Part shown: positions 27,190 to 34,813 of the stretch, piece after piece
How the letters are laid out: the number at the start of each line of letters is the position of its first letter
Numbering within the stretch: the first letter of the stretch is position 1
Source of the DNA: Alistipes sp.
Lineage (GTDB): Bacteria > Bacteroidota > Bacteroidia > Bacteroidales > Rikenellaceae
Reading direction: 5' to 3'
Length of the DNA: 64,000 nucleotides
Assembly: GCA_017399485.1 (NCBI GenBank)
Contig: JAFQCA010000023.1
Coordinates: 1-64,000 of the forward strand
Notes under the pieces: model-generated
Told to the model about the DNA's origin: nothing
Database searches by the model: none
Seen by the model: only the letters and a program-made list of their open reading frames with translations
Program-made: the position numbers and the translations under genes

Positions 27190-29136
27190 TTAGTCTTTGT
27201 AGTTACGCTGTGCGCGGTGTACAAACTCGTAGTCGAGTACCTCCTTTGTGAGTTCGGGCTCCTGGTCCATACCCTTATACTCCCAAACAGCAGCATAAGC
27301 GAACTTGTCGTCGTGACGCAAAGCCTCGCCATCCTCAGTCTGGTGCTCCGAGCGGAAGTGACCACCGCAAGACTCCTCACGGTTCAATGCATCACGAGCC
27401 ATCAACTCACCGAGTTCGAGGTAATCAGCCAAGCGCAAAGCCTTCTCCAACTCTACGTTGAAAGAATCAGCAGTACCTACCAACTTCAAATCTGACCAGA
27501 ACTCATTACGCAAAGCCTGAATCTCCTTGATAGCCTTCTCCAAAGACTCCTTTGTACGAGCCATACCTACGTTGTCCCACATAATGTGGCCCAAACGCTT
27601 GTGTATGTCGTCAACCGATTGGTTACCCTTGATAGCGAACAACTTCTTAATCTTCTCCTTAACAGCCTTCTCAGCCTCGTCAAATGCGGGAGTTGCTGTG
27701 CTTACCTTCGGAGCCTGAATCTTCTTTGAGAGGTAGTCACCGATAGTGTAAGGCAATACGAAGTAGCCGTCAGCCAATCCCTGCATCAAAGCCGATGCAC
27801 CCAAGCGGTTAGCACCGTGGTCTGAGAAGTTAGCCTCACCAATAGCGTACAAACCAGGGATAGTAGTCATCAGGTTGTAGTCAACCCAAATACCACCCAT
27901 TGTATAGTGAACGGCGGGGAAAATCTGCATAGGCTCCTTGTAGGGGCTCACGTCAGTAATCTCCTCGTACATATCGAACAAGTTACCGTAACGCTGCTTG
28001 ATAATATCCTCACCCAAACGCTCGATAGCGGTCTTGAAATCGAGGAATACAGCCAAACCTGTCTCATTTACACCGTAACCAGCATCGCAACGCTCCTTAG
28101 CGGCGCGAGATGCAACGTCACGCGGTACCAAGTTACCGAAAGCGGGGTAGCGACGCTCCAAGTAGTAGTCGCGGTCCTCCTCGGCGATATCTGAAGGCTT
28201 CTTTGTACCCTTGCGGATAGCCTCAACATCCTCCAACTTCTTTGGTACCCAGATACGACCATCGTTACGCAATGACTCTGACATCAAAGTCAACTTCGAC
28301 TGCTGAGTTCCGTGGATAGGAATACAAGTGGGGTGAATCTGAGTAAAGCAGGGGTTTGCAAAACCTGCACCCTTGCGGTAGCACTGGAATGCAGCCGAGC
28401 CGTTAGAGCCCATAGCATTTGTTGAGAGGAAGAATACGTTACCGTAACCACCTGTAGCGATAACTACGGCGTGAGCACCGTGACGCTCAATCTCACCTGT
28501 TACCAAGTTACGAGCGATGATACCCTTAGCCTCGCCATCCTCAACAACGATATCCAACATCTCGTGACGGGGATAACTCTTTACCGAACCTGCAGCAATC
28601 TCCTTGTTCAATGCAGCGTATGCGCCGAGCAACAACTGCTGACCGGTCTGGCCACGAGCATAGAATGTACGTGATACCTGAGCACCACCGAATGAACGGT
28701 TTGCCAACAGACCGCCGTACTCACGAGCGAAAGGTACACCCTGTGCTACGCACTGGTCAATAATGAGGTTTGAAACCTCAGCCAAACGATATACGTTAGC
28801 CTCACGAGCACGATAGTCACCACCCTTGATAGTATCGTAGAAAAGACGATATACCGAGTCGTTATCGTTCTGATAGTTCTTTGCTGCATTGATACCACCC
28901 TGTGCTGCGATAGAGTGAGCACGGCGTGGAGAGTCCTGAATGCAGAAAACCTTTACGTTGTAACCCAACTCACCGAGAGAAGCAGCAGCCGATGCACCAC
29001 CCAGACCTGTACCTACGATGATGATGTCGAGTTTGCGCTTGTTTGCGGGGCTTACAACTTTGATTGCCGCCTTATGGTTGCTCCACTTTTGAGACAACTC
29101 GCCAGCGGGAGTTTTAGAATCTAACTTTAAAGCCAT
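27190..29136 (-). CDS. frdA: Fumarate reductase/succinate dehydrogenase flavoprotein subunit
   Basis: A 648-residue catalytic subunit with covalently bound [24 protein letters not shown] is the dinucleotide-binding fold, followed by [18 protein letters not shown], where the His of AHS is the usual FAD attachment site. [11 protein letters not shown] and the [25 protein letters not shown] / [10 protein letters not shown] segments are family signatures. Length and motifs match the Bacteroidetes b558-linked type. It sits 31 bases after frdB's start in transcript order frdC-frdA-frdB. Confidence 0.95.
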   Translation of the reverse strand: MALKLDSKTPAGELSQKWSNHKAAIKVVSPANKRKLDIIIVGTGLGGASAAASLGELGYNVKVFCIQDSPRRAHSIAAQGGINAAKNYQNDNDSVYRLFYDTIKGGDYRAREANVYRLAEVSNLIIDQCVAQGVPFAREYGGLLANRSFGGAQVSRTFYARGQTGQQLLLGAYAALNKEIAAGSVKSYPRHEMLDIVVEDGEAKGIIARNLVTGEIERHGAHAVVIATGGYGNVFFLSTNAMGSNGSAAFQCYRKGAGFANPCFTQIHPTCIPIHGTQQSKLTLMSESLRNDGRIWVPKKLEDVEAIRKGTKKPSDIAEEDRDYYLERRYPAFGNLVPRDVASRAAKERCDAGYGVNETGLAVFLDFKTAIERLGEDIIKQRYGNLFDMYEEITDVSPYKEPMQIFPAVHYTMGGIWVDYNLMTTIPGLYAIGEANFSDHGANRLGASALMQGLADGYFVLPYTIGDYLSKKIQAPKVSTATPAFDEAEKAVKEKIKKLFAIKGNQSVDDIHKRLGHIMWDNVGMARTKESLEKAIKEIQALRNEFWSDLKLVGTADSFNVELEKALRLADYLELGELMARDALNREESCGGHFRSEHQTEDGEALRHDDKFAYAAVWEYKGMDQEPELTKEVLDYEFVHRAQRNYKD

Positions 29137-29174
29137 ATCTATTTGTTTTTAATTGTTCTAAATTTGAAAGTTGA

Positions 29175-29903
29175 TTAATGGCAAGCGCCACAACCTGCAC
29201 ATCCTGCTGCGGGGCAAGCACCGCAAAGACTGCATACGAAGAATGCAACTACAACAGCCATAAAGCCCAAGATTATGAGTGTCGAAACAACCTTCGCTGC
29301 ACACTTCAAACGGGGATACCAAGTGTCGTTAGCCCAACCTACAGTCTGGAACATAGACCATACACCGTGGTTCAAGTGCAACCACAAAGCAGCCAACCAT
29401 ACGATGTAGAGTACTACGTTGTACCACTTCGAGAATGTGTAGGCTACCAAAACAGCACCGTTTGTGGGGTCCAGGCCCAAAGCGTTCTGGTGCTGTCCCA
29501 TCAACTCTACGAGCATCATCTTTGACCAGAAGTGTACCAAGTGCAAACCGAGGCCCAACACAACGATTACACCCAATACGAGCATATTCTTTGAAGCCCA
29601 CTCAACACCGGGCTCGTTAGCAGTAACTGCGTAACGCTGTGTACCGCGAGCACGATAGTTGTTGATTGTAAGAATAAGTGCATACACAAAGTGAAGCACT
29701 ACAAAAGCAGCCAAACCCACAGTGGCTACGACAGCATACCAATTTGCACCCAAAAATGCACAAATTGCGTTGTAACCTTCGGGGCTAATGAGAGCCACGA
29801 GGTTCATTGACATATGGAAGAGAAGGAAGAGAACAAGGCAACAACCTGTTACACTCATCACTAACTTCTTTCCAAGAGATGAATTGCATAAAAAACAGCT
29901 CAT
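29175..29903 (-). CDS. frdC: Fumarate reductase cytochrome b subunit with cysteine-rich tail
   Basis: A 242-residue membrane anchor of the b558 family; about five hydrophobic helices with histidines for heme (LFLLFHMSMNLV, VLHFVYALIL, GLGLHLVHFW, ALWLHLNHGVWSMF). It passes electrons from menaquinol to FrdB. The odd part is the end: after the last helix come Cys224, 227, 230, 235, 238 and 241 in the pattern CxxCxxC-x4-CxxCxxC, then His242 and stop. A CxxC also occurs at residues 3-6. I do not know this tail from the family, and it looks like a metal or Fe-S site. Confidence 0.93.
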   Translation of the reverse strand: MSCFLCNSSLGKKLVMSVTGCCLVLFLLFHMSMNLVALISPEGYNAICAFLGANWYAVVATVGLAAFVVLHFVYALILTINNYRARGTQRYAVTANEPGVEWASKNMLVLGVIVVLGLGLHLVHFWSKMMLVELMGQHQNALGLDPTNGAVLVAYTFSKWYNVVLYIVWLAALWLHLNHGVWSMFQTVGWANDTWYPRLKCAAKVVSTLIILGFMAVVVAFFVCSLCGACPAAGCAGCGACH

Positions 29904-29957
29904 AATACAAAGATTTTGTTTATTTTTGTTTGTGAATATTGTTTTTCAAATTTATTG

Positions 29958-29965
29958 CAAAGATA
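29958..29965 (-). promoter_or_regulatory. -7 promoter box for the frdCAB operon
   Basis: TATCTTTG on the minus strand, with a TTG 19 bases upstream (29985-29987). The leader is about 50 bases. A GCACAATAA motif shared with the pckA upstream region lies at 29976-29984, between the two promoter elements. Confidence 0.7.
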
Positions 29966-30035
29966 ACAAATGTTTGCACAATAACAATAAATTCGCCAAT
30001 GAATTTATATGCAATATGCTAAATAATTATAAGGT

Positions 30036-30587
30036 ATGACTAAAAAAAGCATCCGCCAAAGCATCAAACGAGCCACGCAGGGCCTTTCGCGAGAGGAGTT
30101 GAATGTCCAAAGTGATAAGGTTGTCGAGTCGCTAAAGGAACTTATCTTAAGCCGTAAGCCATCCGTTGTTGCTCTCTTTTCGCCTTTGCCCGACGAGGTG
30201 GACATAACTCCTGCCATTGAATATTTGGTGGAGCAAAATCAATGCCTTGTGGTGCTGCCGCGTGTTGATATCAAGGCGGACAAGCCTACAATGGAGTTTT
30301 ATCCCTATCGTAAAGCGGAGATGGAGGTCGGGGCCTATGGCATCAACGAGCCGCAGGGTGATGCCCCTTGTCCTGCCGAAGCGATTGATTTAATGGTCGT
30401 TCCTGCCGTTGCTTTCACCCGTCGAGGTGAACGTTTGGGACGTGGAAAGGGCTTTTATGATTGCTATCTTTCGCGTGAGGGGTTTCGGGCTTATACCGTA
30501 GGCGTTTGCTATTCGCATCAACTGCTTGATTCTCTGCCTACAGAGCCGCACGACTGCCGAGTTGATGAAGTCGTAGTGGGAGAGTGA
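30036..30587 (+). CDS. 5-formyltetrahydrofolate cyclo-ligase
   Basis: Converts 5-formyltetrahydrofolate to 5,10-methenyltetrahydrofolate with ATP, salvaging folate. It has 183 residues. IRQSIKRATQGLSREE at the start, VALFSPLPDEVDITP in the middle, and the signature PAVAFTRRGERLGRGKGFYDCYL near residues 125-147 identify the family. No promoter box is evident in front. uvrC follows after 33 bases with its own box. Confidence 0.93.
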   Translation: MTKKSIRQSIKRATQGLSREELNVQSDKVVESLKELILSRKPSVVALFSPLPDEVDITPAIEYLVEQNQCLVVLPRVDIKADKPTMEFYPYRKAEMEVGAYGINEPQGDAPCPAEAIDLMVVPAVAFTRRGERLGRGKGFYDCYLSREGFRAYTVGVCYSHQLLDSLPTEPHDCRVDEVVVGE

Positions 30588-30608
30588 TGCAAAAATCGAA
30601 AATTGTGT

Positions 30609-30616
30609 TATCTTTG
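30609..30616 (+). promoter_or_regulatory. -7 promoter box abutting the uvrC start
   Basis: TATCTTTG ends only four bases before the ATG at 30621. If used, transcription would begin at or next to the start codon, giving a leaderless mRNA. Confidence 0.45.
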
Positions 30617-30620
30617 CGTT

Positions 30621-32441
30621 ATGAGCAACCGCATCGAATTACTCAAAGAGCAGGTGGCAGCCCTGCCGCTTTTGCCCGGGGTCTATAAGTTTTTGGACCG
30701 CGACGGTAAAATAATCTATGTGGGTAAGGCAAAGTCGTTACGCAAGCGCGTTAGTTCCTATTTTGTGCAGAGTAAGGAGCATTCGGCTAAGGTGCGTGTT
30801 TTGGTCAAAAACATCTATGCCATCGAGCATATTGTTGTCGGGAGCGAGCAGGATGCATTGCTGCTGGAGAACTCGCTCATTAAGGCTAATCAGCCACGAT
30901 ATAATATCCTGCTCAAGGATGACAAGACCTATCCGTGGATAATTATGCGTAAGGAGCCGTTCCCTCGTGTCGAATCTACCCGCCAACTGCGTCACGATGG
31001 GTCGCTTTATTTTGGTCCTTATGGCTCAATCTCGATGCAACGCTCCGTTTTGGAGTTTATCCGCGAGGTTATACCGCTTCGTACTTGTAAACTCAATCTC
31101 TCGCAGCAGGCCATCGCGCGAGGTAAGTACGGAGTCTGCTTGCAATATCATCTCGGCAACTGTAAAGGCCCTTGTGTGGGCGCGCAAAGCGAGGAGGATT
31201 ATGCCTCATTGACCGAGATGGTCAAGAATATTTTGCGCGGCGACCTGCGCCCCGTAAAACACTATCTGGAGGAGAATATGCAACTTGCAGCCGATGAGTT
31301 GCGTTTTGAGGCTGCGCAACGCTTCAAACAACGTTTGGAGGCATTGGAAAATTATCAGAGTCGTTCGGTTATTGTCAGCGCCAAGATTGTCGATTGCGAT
31401 ATCTTCTCACTGCTGGAAGATGACGATGTGGCCTATTGTAATTTTATTCGTCTGCGCCACGGCTCTATTGTGGCTCTGCATACGGTGCGTCTGACTACGG
31501 GAGTCGATTCTACCCGTGAAGACCTGCTTTCGGCGGCTATACAATATATTGTCGAAAATATATCAAAAGACCTCTCGCGTGAGGTGATAGTCCCATTTAT
31601 GCCCTCCTCGGCGTTGTTGTTCGATAAGGTGGTTTTCACTATTCCCAAGCGAGGTGAGAAGGCCGATTTGCTGGAGTTTTCGTTGAAGAGCGCCCGTATC
31701 TATCGTGCCGAGCAGATGAAAAATCTCGAAATCAAGAATCCTGAACGTCATACCGAGCGTTTGATGGCGGCTATGCAGCGTGAGTTGCATCTTGACCACC
31801 AGCCCCGCCATATTGAGTGCTTCGATAACTCCAATCTGCAGGGTACAAATCCCGTTGCGTCGTGTGTCGTATTCCGTGACGGTAAGCCCTCGCGCAAGGA
31901 GTATCGCCATTTTAATGTCAAGACGGTTGTTGGCCCTGATGATTTTGCTTCGATGCGCGAGATAGTTTTTCGCCGTTATTCGCGTCTGATAGAGGAGGGA
32001 GCCGAATTGCCTGACCTTATTATTGTCGATGGCGGTAAGGGCCAACTCTCAAGTGCCTATGAGGTGTTGTGTGCATTGGGGATTGAACATAGAGTACCTA
32101 TTGTCGGCCTCGCCAAACGTATCGAGGAGGTATTCTATCCCAATGACCCTATGCCATATTATCTAAGTCGTCAGGGCGAGCCTCTGAAGGTGATTTGTCA
32201 CATCCGTGACGAAGCCCACCGTTTTGGTATAACGTTCCATCGTCAAAAGCGTAGTAATGCTTTCATCAAGAGCGAGTTGGAGCATATTGACGGTATTGGG
32301 ACAAAGAGCCTTAATGCCCTTCTCAAACGCTTTAAGACTGTGGCCAATGTCCGAGTCGCCTCTGTTGAAGAACTTGCCGAAGTTGTAGGCCTTGCCCGCG
32401 CTCGCAATATAGTTGATTATTTTAACTTTAAAGATAATTAG
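30621..32441 (+). CDS. uvrC: Excinuclease ABC subunit C
   Basis: Makes the dual incisions in nucleotide excision repair with UvrA and UvrB. It has 606 residues. The N-terminal GIY-YIG nuclease spans about 12-95 (LPGVYKFLDRDGKIIYVGKAK), the UvrB-binding UVR segment lies near 200-235, and the RNase H-like second nuclease has HIECFDNSNLQGTNPVASCVVF and DLIIVDGGKGQL with its Asp residues. The C-terminal helix-hairpin-helix is HIDGIGTKSLNALLKRF. The start at 30621 fits the family better than the upstream 30603. Confidence 0.96.
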   Translation: MSNRIELLKEQVAALPLLPGVYKFLDRDGKIIYVGKAKSLRKRVSSYFVQSKEHSAKVRVLVKNIYAIEHIVVGSEQDALLLENSLIKANQPRYNILLKDDKTYPWIIMRKEPFPRVESTRQLRHDGSLYFGPYGSISMQRSVLEFIREVIPLRTCKLNLSQQAIARGKYGVCLQYHLGNCKGPCVGAQSEEDYASLTEMVKNILRGDLRPVKHYLEENMQLAADELRFEAAQRFKQRLEALENYQSRSVIVSAKIVDCDIFSLLEDDDVAYCNFIRLRHGSIVALHTVRLTTGVDSTREDLLSAAIQYIVENISKDLSREVIVPFMPSSALLFDKVVFTIPKRGEKADLLEFSLKSARIYRAEQMKNLEIKNPERHTERLMAAMQRELHLDHQPRHIECFDNSNLQGTNPVASCVVFRDGKPSRKEYRHFNVKTVVGPDDFASMREIVFRRYSRLIEEGAELPDLIIVDGGKGQLSSAYEVLCALGIEHRVPIVGLAKRIEEVFYPNDPMPYYLSRQGEPLKVICHIRDEAHRFGITFHRQKRSNAFIKSELEHIDGIGTKSLNALLKRFKTVANVRVASVEELAEVVGLARARNIVDYFNFKDN

Positions 32442-32443
32442 AT

Positions 32444-33694
32444 ATGATTCGCAAAACTATTTTATTGCTATCAATTCTACTCCTTGCCCCTCTCTGTTTG
32501 ATTAGTGCGCAGAACGTTGTTGCTCCAAGTATTCAGCAGTTTGATGTTAAGCCAGACAACGCTCCCGATGTAAATCGAGATAATCTGCAACGCGCCATTG
32601 ATTGGGCCGCTGAACGCGGGGCTGCACTCTATGTTGAGCCCGTTGAGGGTGGTTATCCTGTGGCGGCGGGTGTCGTGTTGAAGCAAAATGTGTCACTTGT
32701 CGGAGCGCACGGCCCTACGGGACGTGGAACAAAAGACCCCAAAGCAGACCGACCTGTCGGCTCGCTGTTCATTATTACCGATTCGTCGGCTCCATTCCTT
32801 ACTGTCGAATCATCTACTCAAGTGCGCGGAATACAGTTCTGGTATCCAGAGCAGTCGCATACCGACCCCGATAAGATAATTGCTTATCCTCCCACCATCC
32901 AGATGAGCCAACATAAATCGGTACAGGGAGTTACACTCTCTTCGCTTACCTTTTATGGCGAGTATATGGCAATGGACTTCAATGGACGTGGCGATAATAT
33001 TTGTGAGCAGATTCTATTCGAACATTGCTATGGTTATCCTTTGAGCGGTGAGTTTATCCGTATTGATTTCTGTTACGATATCCCGCGCGTGTTGCATTGT
33101 CACGTTAATCCAGCCAATATGCGACTTTTTGGGCGCACATTCTCACGCGAAGTCATTGATTCGGTTGTTGCTCGTGGTACATATTCTTATACTATCAACC
33201 ATACCGATAACGCCCAGATGATGGATGTCTTTACGTTTGGTGTTCACGGTGGTATCTATCTCGGCGAGCATACCTATGGCCAACTGACCAATTTTAATCT
33301 CGATTGTGTAACAGTCGGCATCTGTAAGGTTGGTGGCGGTACATTCAACCGTAATTGGCAGATAGCGCAAGGCTCAATTATCGCAAATGTTAAGGGCTCG
33401 GCTGATGCCATACATCCCATAATTATTAAGGGCGAGGGGCATACCGCAATCTCCAATGTCGAGGCCTTCTCTGGTTTGAATGGCGCTTTGAGTGCCGATG
33501 GTTATTCCGATGATTTCCTATGTATTGATGGCGATAAGCATCTTACCGTATCGTTGTATGGTTGTCGTATGCGTAATTACCGTAATGCAGAGCCTTTGAC
33601 TATCCGTAACCCCAACGCTTGTGTTCAGGCTGTTGCGTGTGTCGATAAGGATGAACGATTTTATAATATACTGATTGAGCCCAATAAGAAATAA
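32444..33694 (+). CDS. Secreted right-handed beta-helix protein
   Basis: A 416-residue exported protein. The signal peptide covers residues 1-22 (LISAQ-N). The first part resembles the pectate lyase/GH28-like entry: FDVKPDNAPDVNRDNLQRAIDWAAERGAALYVEP, a pattern of 'new tail-spike' beta-helices, and later short strands repeat every 20-25 residues (LTFYGEYMAMDFNG, ILFEHCYGYPLSGEF, FNLDCVTVGICKVGG). No catalytic residues are clear, so lyase or hydrolase activity is only possible. It lies two bases after the uvrC stop, and a GH43 gene follows 30 bases later, suggesting joint glycan use. Confidence 0.75.
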   Translation: MIRKTILLLSILLLAPLCLISAQNVVAPSIQQFDVKPDNAPDVNRDNLQRAIDWAAERGAALYVEPVEGGYPVAAGVVLKQNVSLVGAHGPTGRGTKDPKADRPVGSLFIITDSSAPFLTVESSTQVRGIQFWYPEQSHTDPDKIIAYPPTIQMSQHKSVQGVTLSSLTFYGEYMAMDFNGRGDNICEQILFEHCYGYPLSGEFIRIDFCYDIPRVLHCHVNPANMRLFGRTFSREVIDSVVARGTYSYTINHTDNAQMMDVFTFGVHGGIYLGEHTYGQLTNFNLDCVTVGICKVGGGTFNRNWQIAQGSIIANVKGSADAIHPIIIKGEGHTAISNVEAFSGLNGALSADGYSDDFLCIDGDKHLTVSLYGCRMRNYRNAEPLTIRNPNACVQAVACVDKDERFYNILIEPNKK

Positions 33695-33724
33695 ATAAGA
33701 AGAGTCTAACTAAACTTAAAATAT

Positions 33725-34720
33725 ATGCTTAAAAAATTATCTCTTTTTGTGGCCACATCTGTGGCTATGGTGGGTATGGCCTTTGCGCAACCCAAAACCT
33801 ACACGCTGGATGATATCAACATCCGCGACCCTTATATTATGCCTGTTGAGAAGGAGGGCGTGTATTATATGTACGCTTCATCAGGAGTGAGCGAGAATGG
33901 CAAATTCTATGGTGGCGTTGTGGCTTATAAGAGCCGTGACCTCAAGACGTGGGAGGGCCCCATCAGAGTTTTTGAGGTGCCGCACGATAACTACCTTACG
34001 GGTAATGTATGGGCTCCCGAAGTCCATAAGTACAAGGGTAAGTATTATCTCTTTGCCACGCTCAATAGTGATGTAAGATGGAAGGCCCCCAAACAGGGAC
34101 ATCCCGCTTACAATCACCGCGCGACGCAGATTTTCTGGTCAAAGAGCCCCGAAGGTCCATTCCTTCCGTTCGAGGGTAAGGCTCCGCACACTCCGTTGGA
34201 TGAGATGTGCCTTGATGGTACACTATGGGTTGAGAATGGTACTCCCTATATGGTTTTTTGCCACGAATGGGTGGAGGTCGCAGATGGCGAGATGGACCTC
34301 GTTGAGTTAAAGCGAGATTTGTCGGCTCCCGTTGGTACTCCGCAACGTTTGTTCTGCGCTTCGGCTGCTGAATGGTCAACGGGCGGCGGCAAAGAGGGTA
34401 GTAAGACCTATGTTACCGATGGCTGCTTCCTCTATCGTAGTAAGACGGGTAAGTTGCTTATGATGTGGTCAAGTTTCAAGGATGGCATCTATGCCGTGGG
34501 CCTTGCCGAGTCGGATACAGGTAAAATCATTGGCCCGTGGCGTCAGCAGAAGGAGCCTATCTTTATCAATGGCGGTCATAGTATGCTCTTCACCGATTTT
34601 GAGGGCCGTCTTTGCTTGGTGCTCCATTCACCTAATAGTCCGGGCGGCAAGGAGCGTGCTAAAATCTTCGAGGTTGAGGATTTGGGACATACCCTCCGTG
34701 TTAAAGGTGAATTAAAGTAA
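33725..34720 (+). CDS. Secreted GH43-type glycoside hydrolase
   Basis: A 331-residue exported five-bladed beta-propeller enzyme. The signal peptide ends at MAFAQ. The three acidic residues of clan GH-F are visible: base Asp in NIRDPYIM, pKa-modulating Asp in MCLDGTLWVENG, and acid Glu in FCHEWVEVADGEMDLVEL. WAPEVHKYKGKYYLFAT is a typical blade. Family GH43 acts on arabinose- or xylose-containing glycans, but others exist, so the substrate is open. It is the last gene of the unit and ends at a long hairpin. Confidence 0.88.
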   Translation: MLKKLSLFVATSVAMVGMAFAQPKTYTLDDINIRDPYIMPVEKEGVYYMYASSGVSENGKFYGGVVAYKSRDLKTWEGPIRVFEVPHDNYLTGNVWAPEVHKYKGKYYLFATLNSDVRWKAPKQGHPAYNHRATQIFWSKSPEGPFLPFEGKAPHTPLDEMCLDGTLWVENGTPYMVFCHEWVEVADGEMDLVELKRDLSAPVGTPQRLFCASAAEWSTGGGKEGSKTYVTDGCFLYRSKTGKLLMMWSSFKDGIYAVGLAESDTGKIIGPWRQQKEPIFINGGHSMLFTDFEGRLCLVLHSPNSPGGKERAKIFEVEDLGHTLRVKGELK

Positions 34721-34738
34721 TCTCTATCCAATTACTGC

Positions 34739-34784
34739 AAATAAATCAGCCGTACGATGAGAATTTCGTACGGCTGATTTATTT
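34739..34784. terminator. Long bidirectional terminator
   Basis: A 19-bp perfect stem whose central 17 bases are ATAAATCAGCCGTACGA (34741-34757) with 34766-34782, loop of eight, flanked by AAATA and TATTTT. It separates the GH43 gene from the convergent outer-membrane barrel gene. Confidence 0.85.
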
Positions 34785-34813
34785 TCTATATACGTCTTAT
34801 CGAGTGACTCTCT

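Noticed and set aside
26650..29620. Several antisense frames of 60-95 residues within frdA, frdB and frdC
   Set aside because: They lie opposite strongly conserved coding sequence with biased codons and have no promoters of their own; they are shadows.
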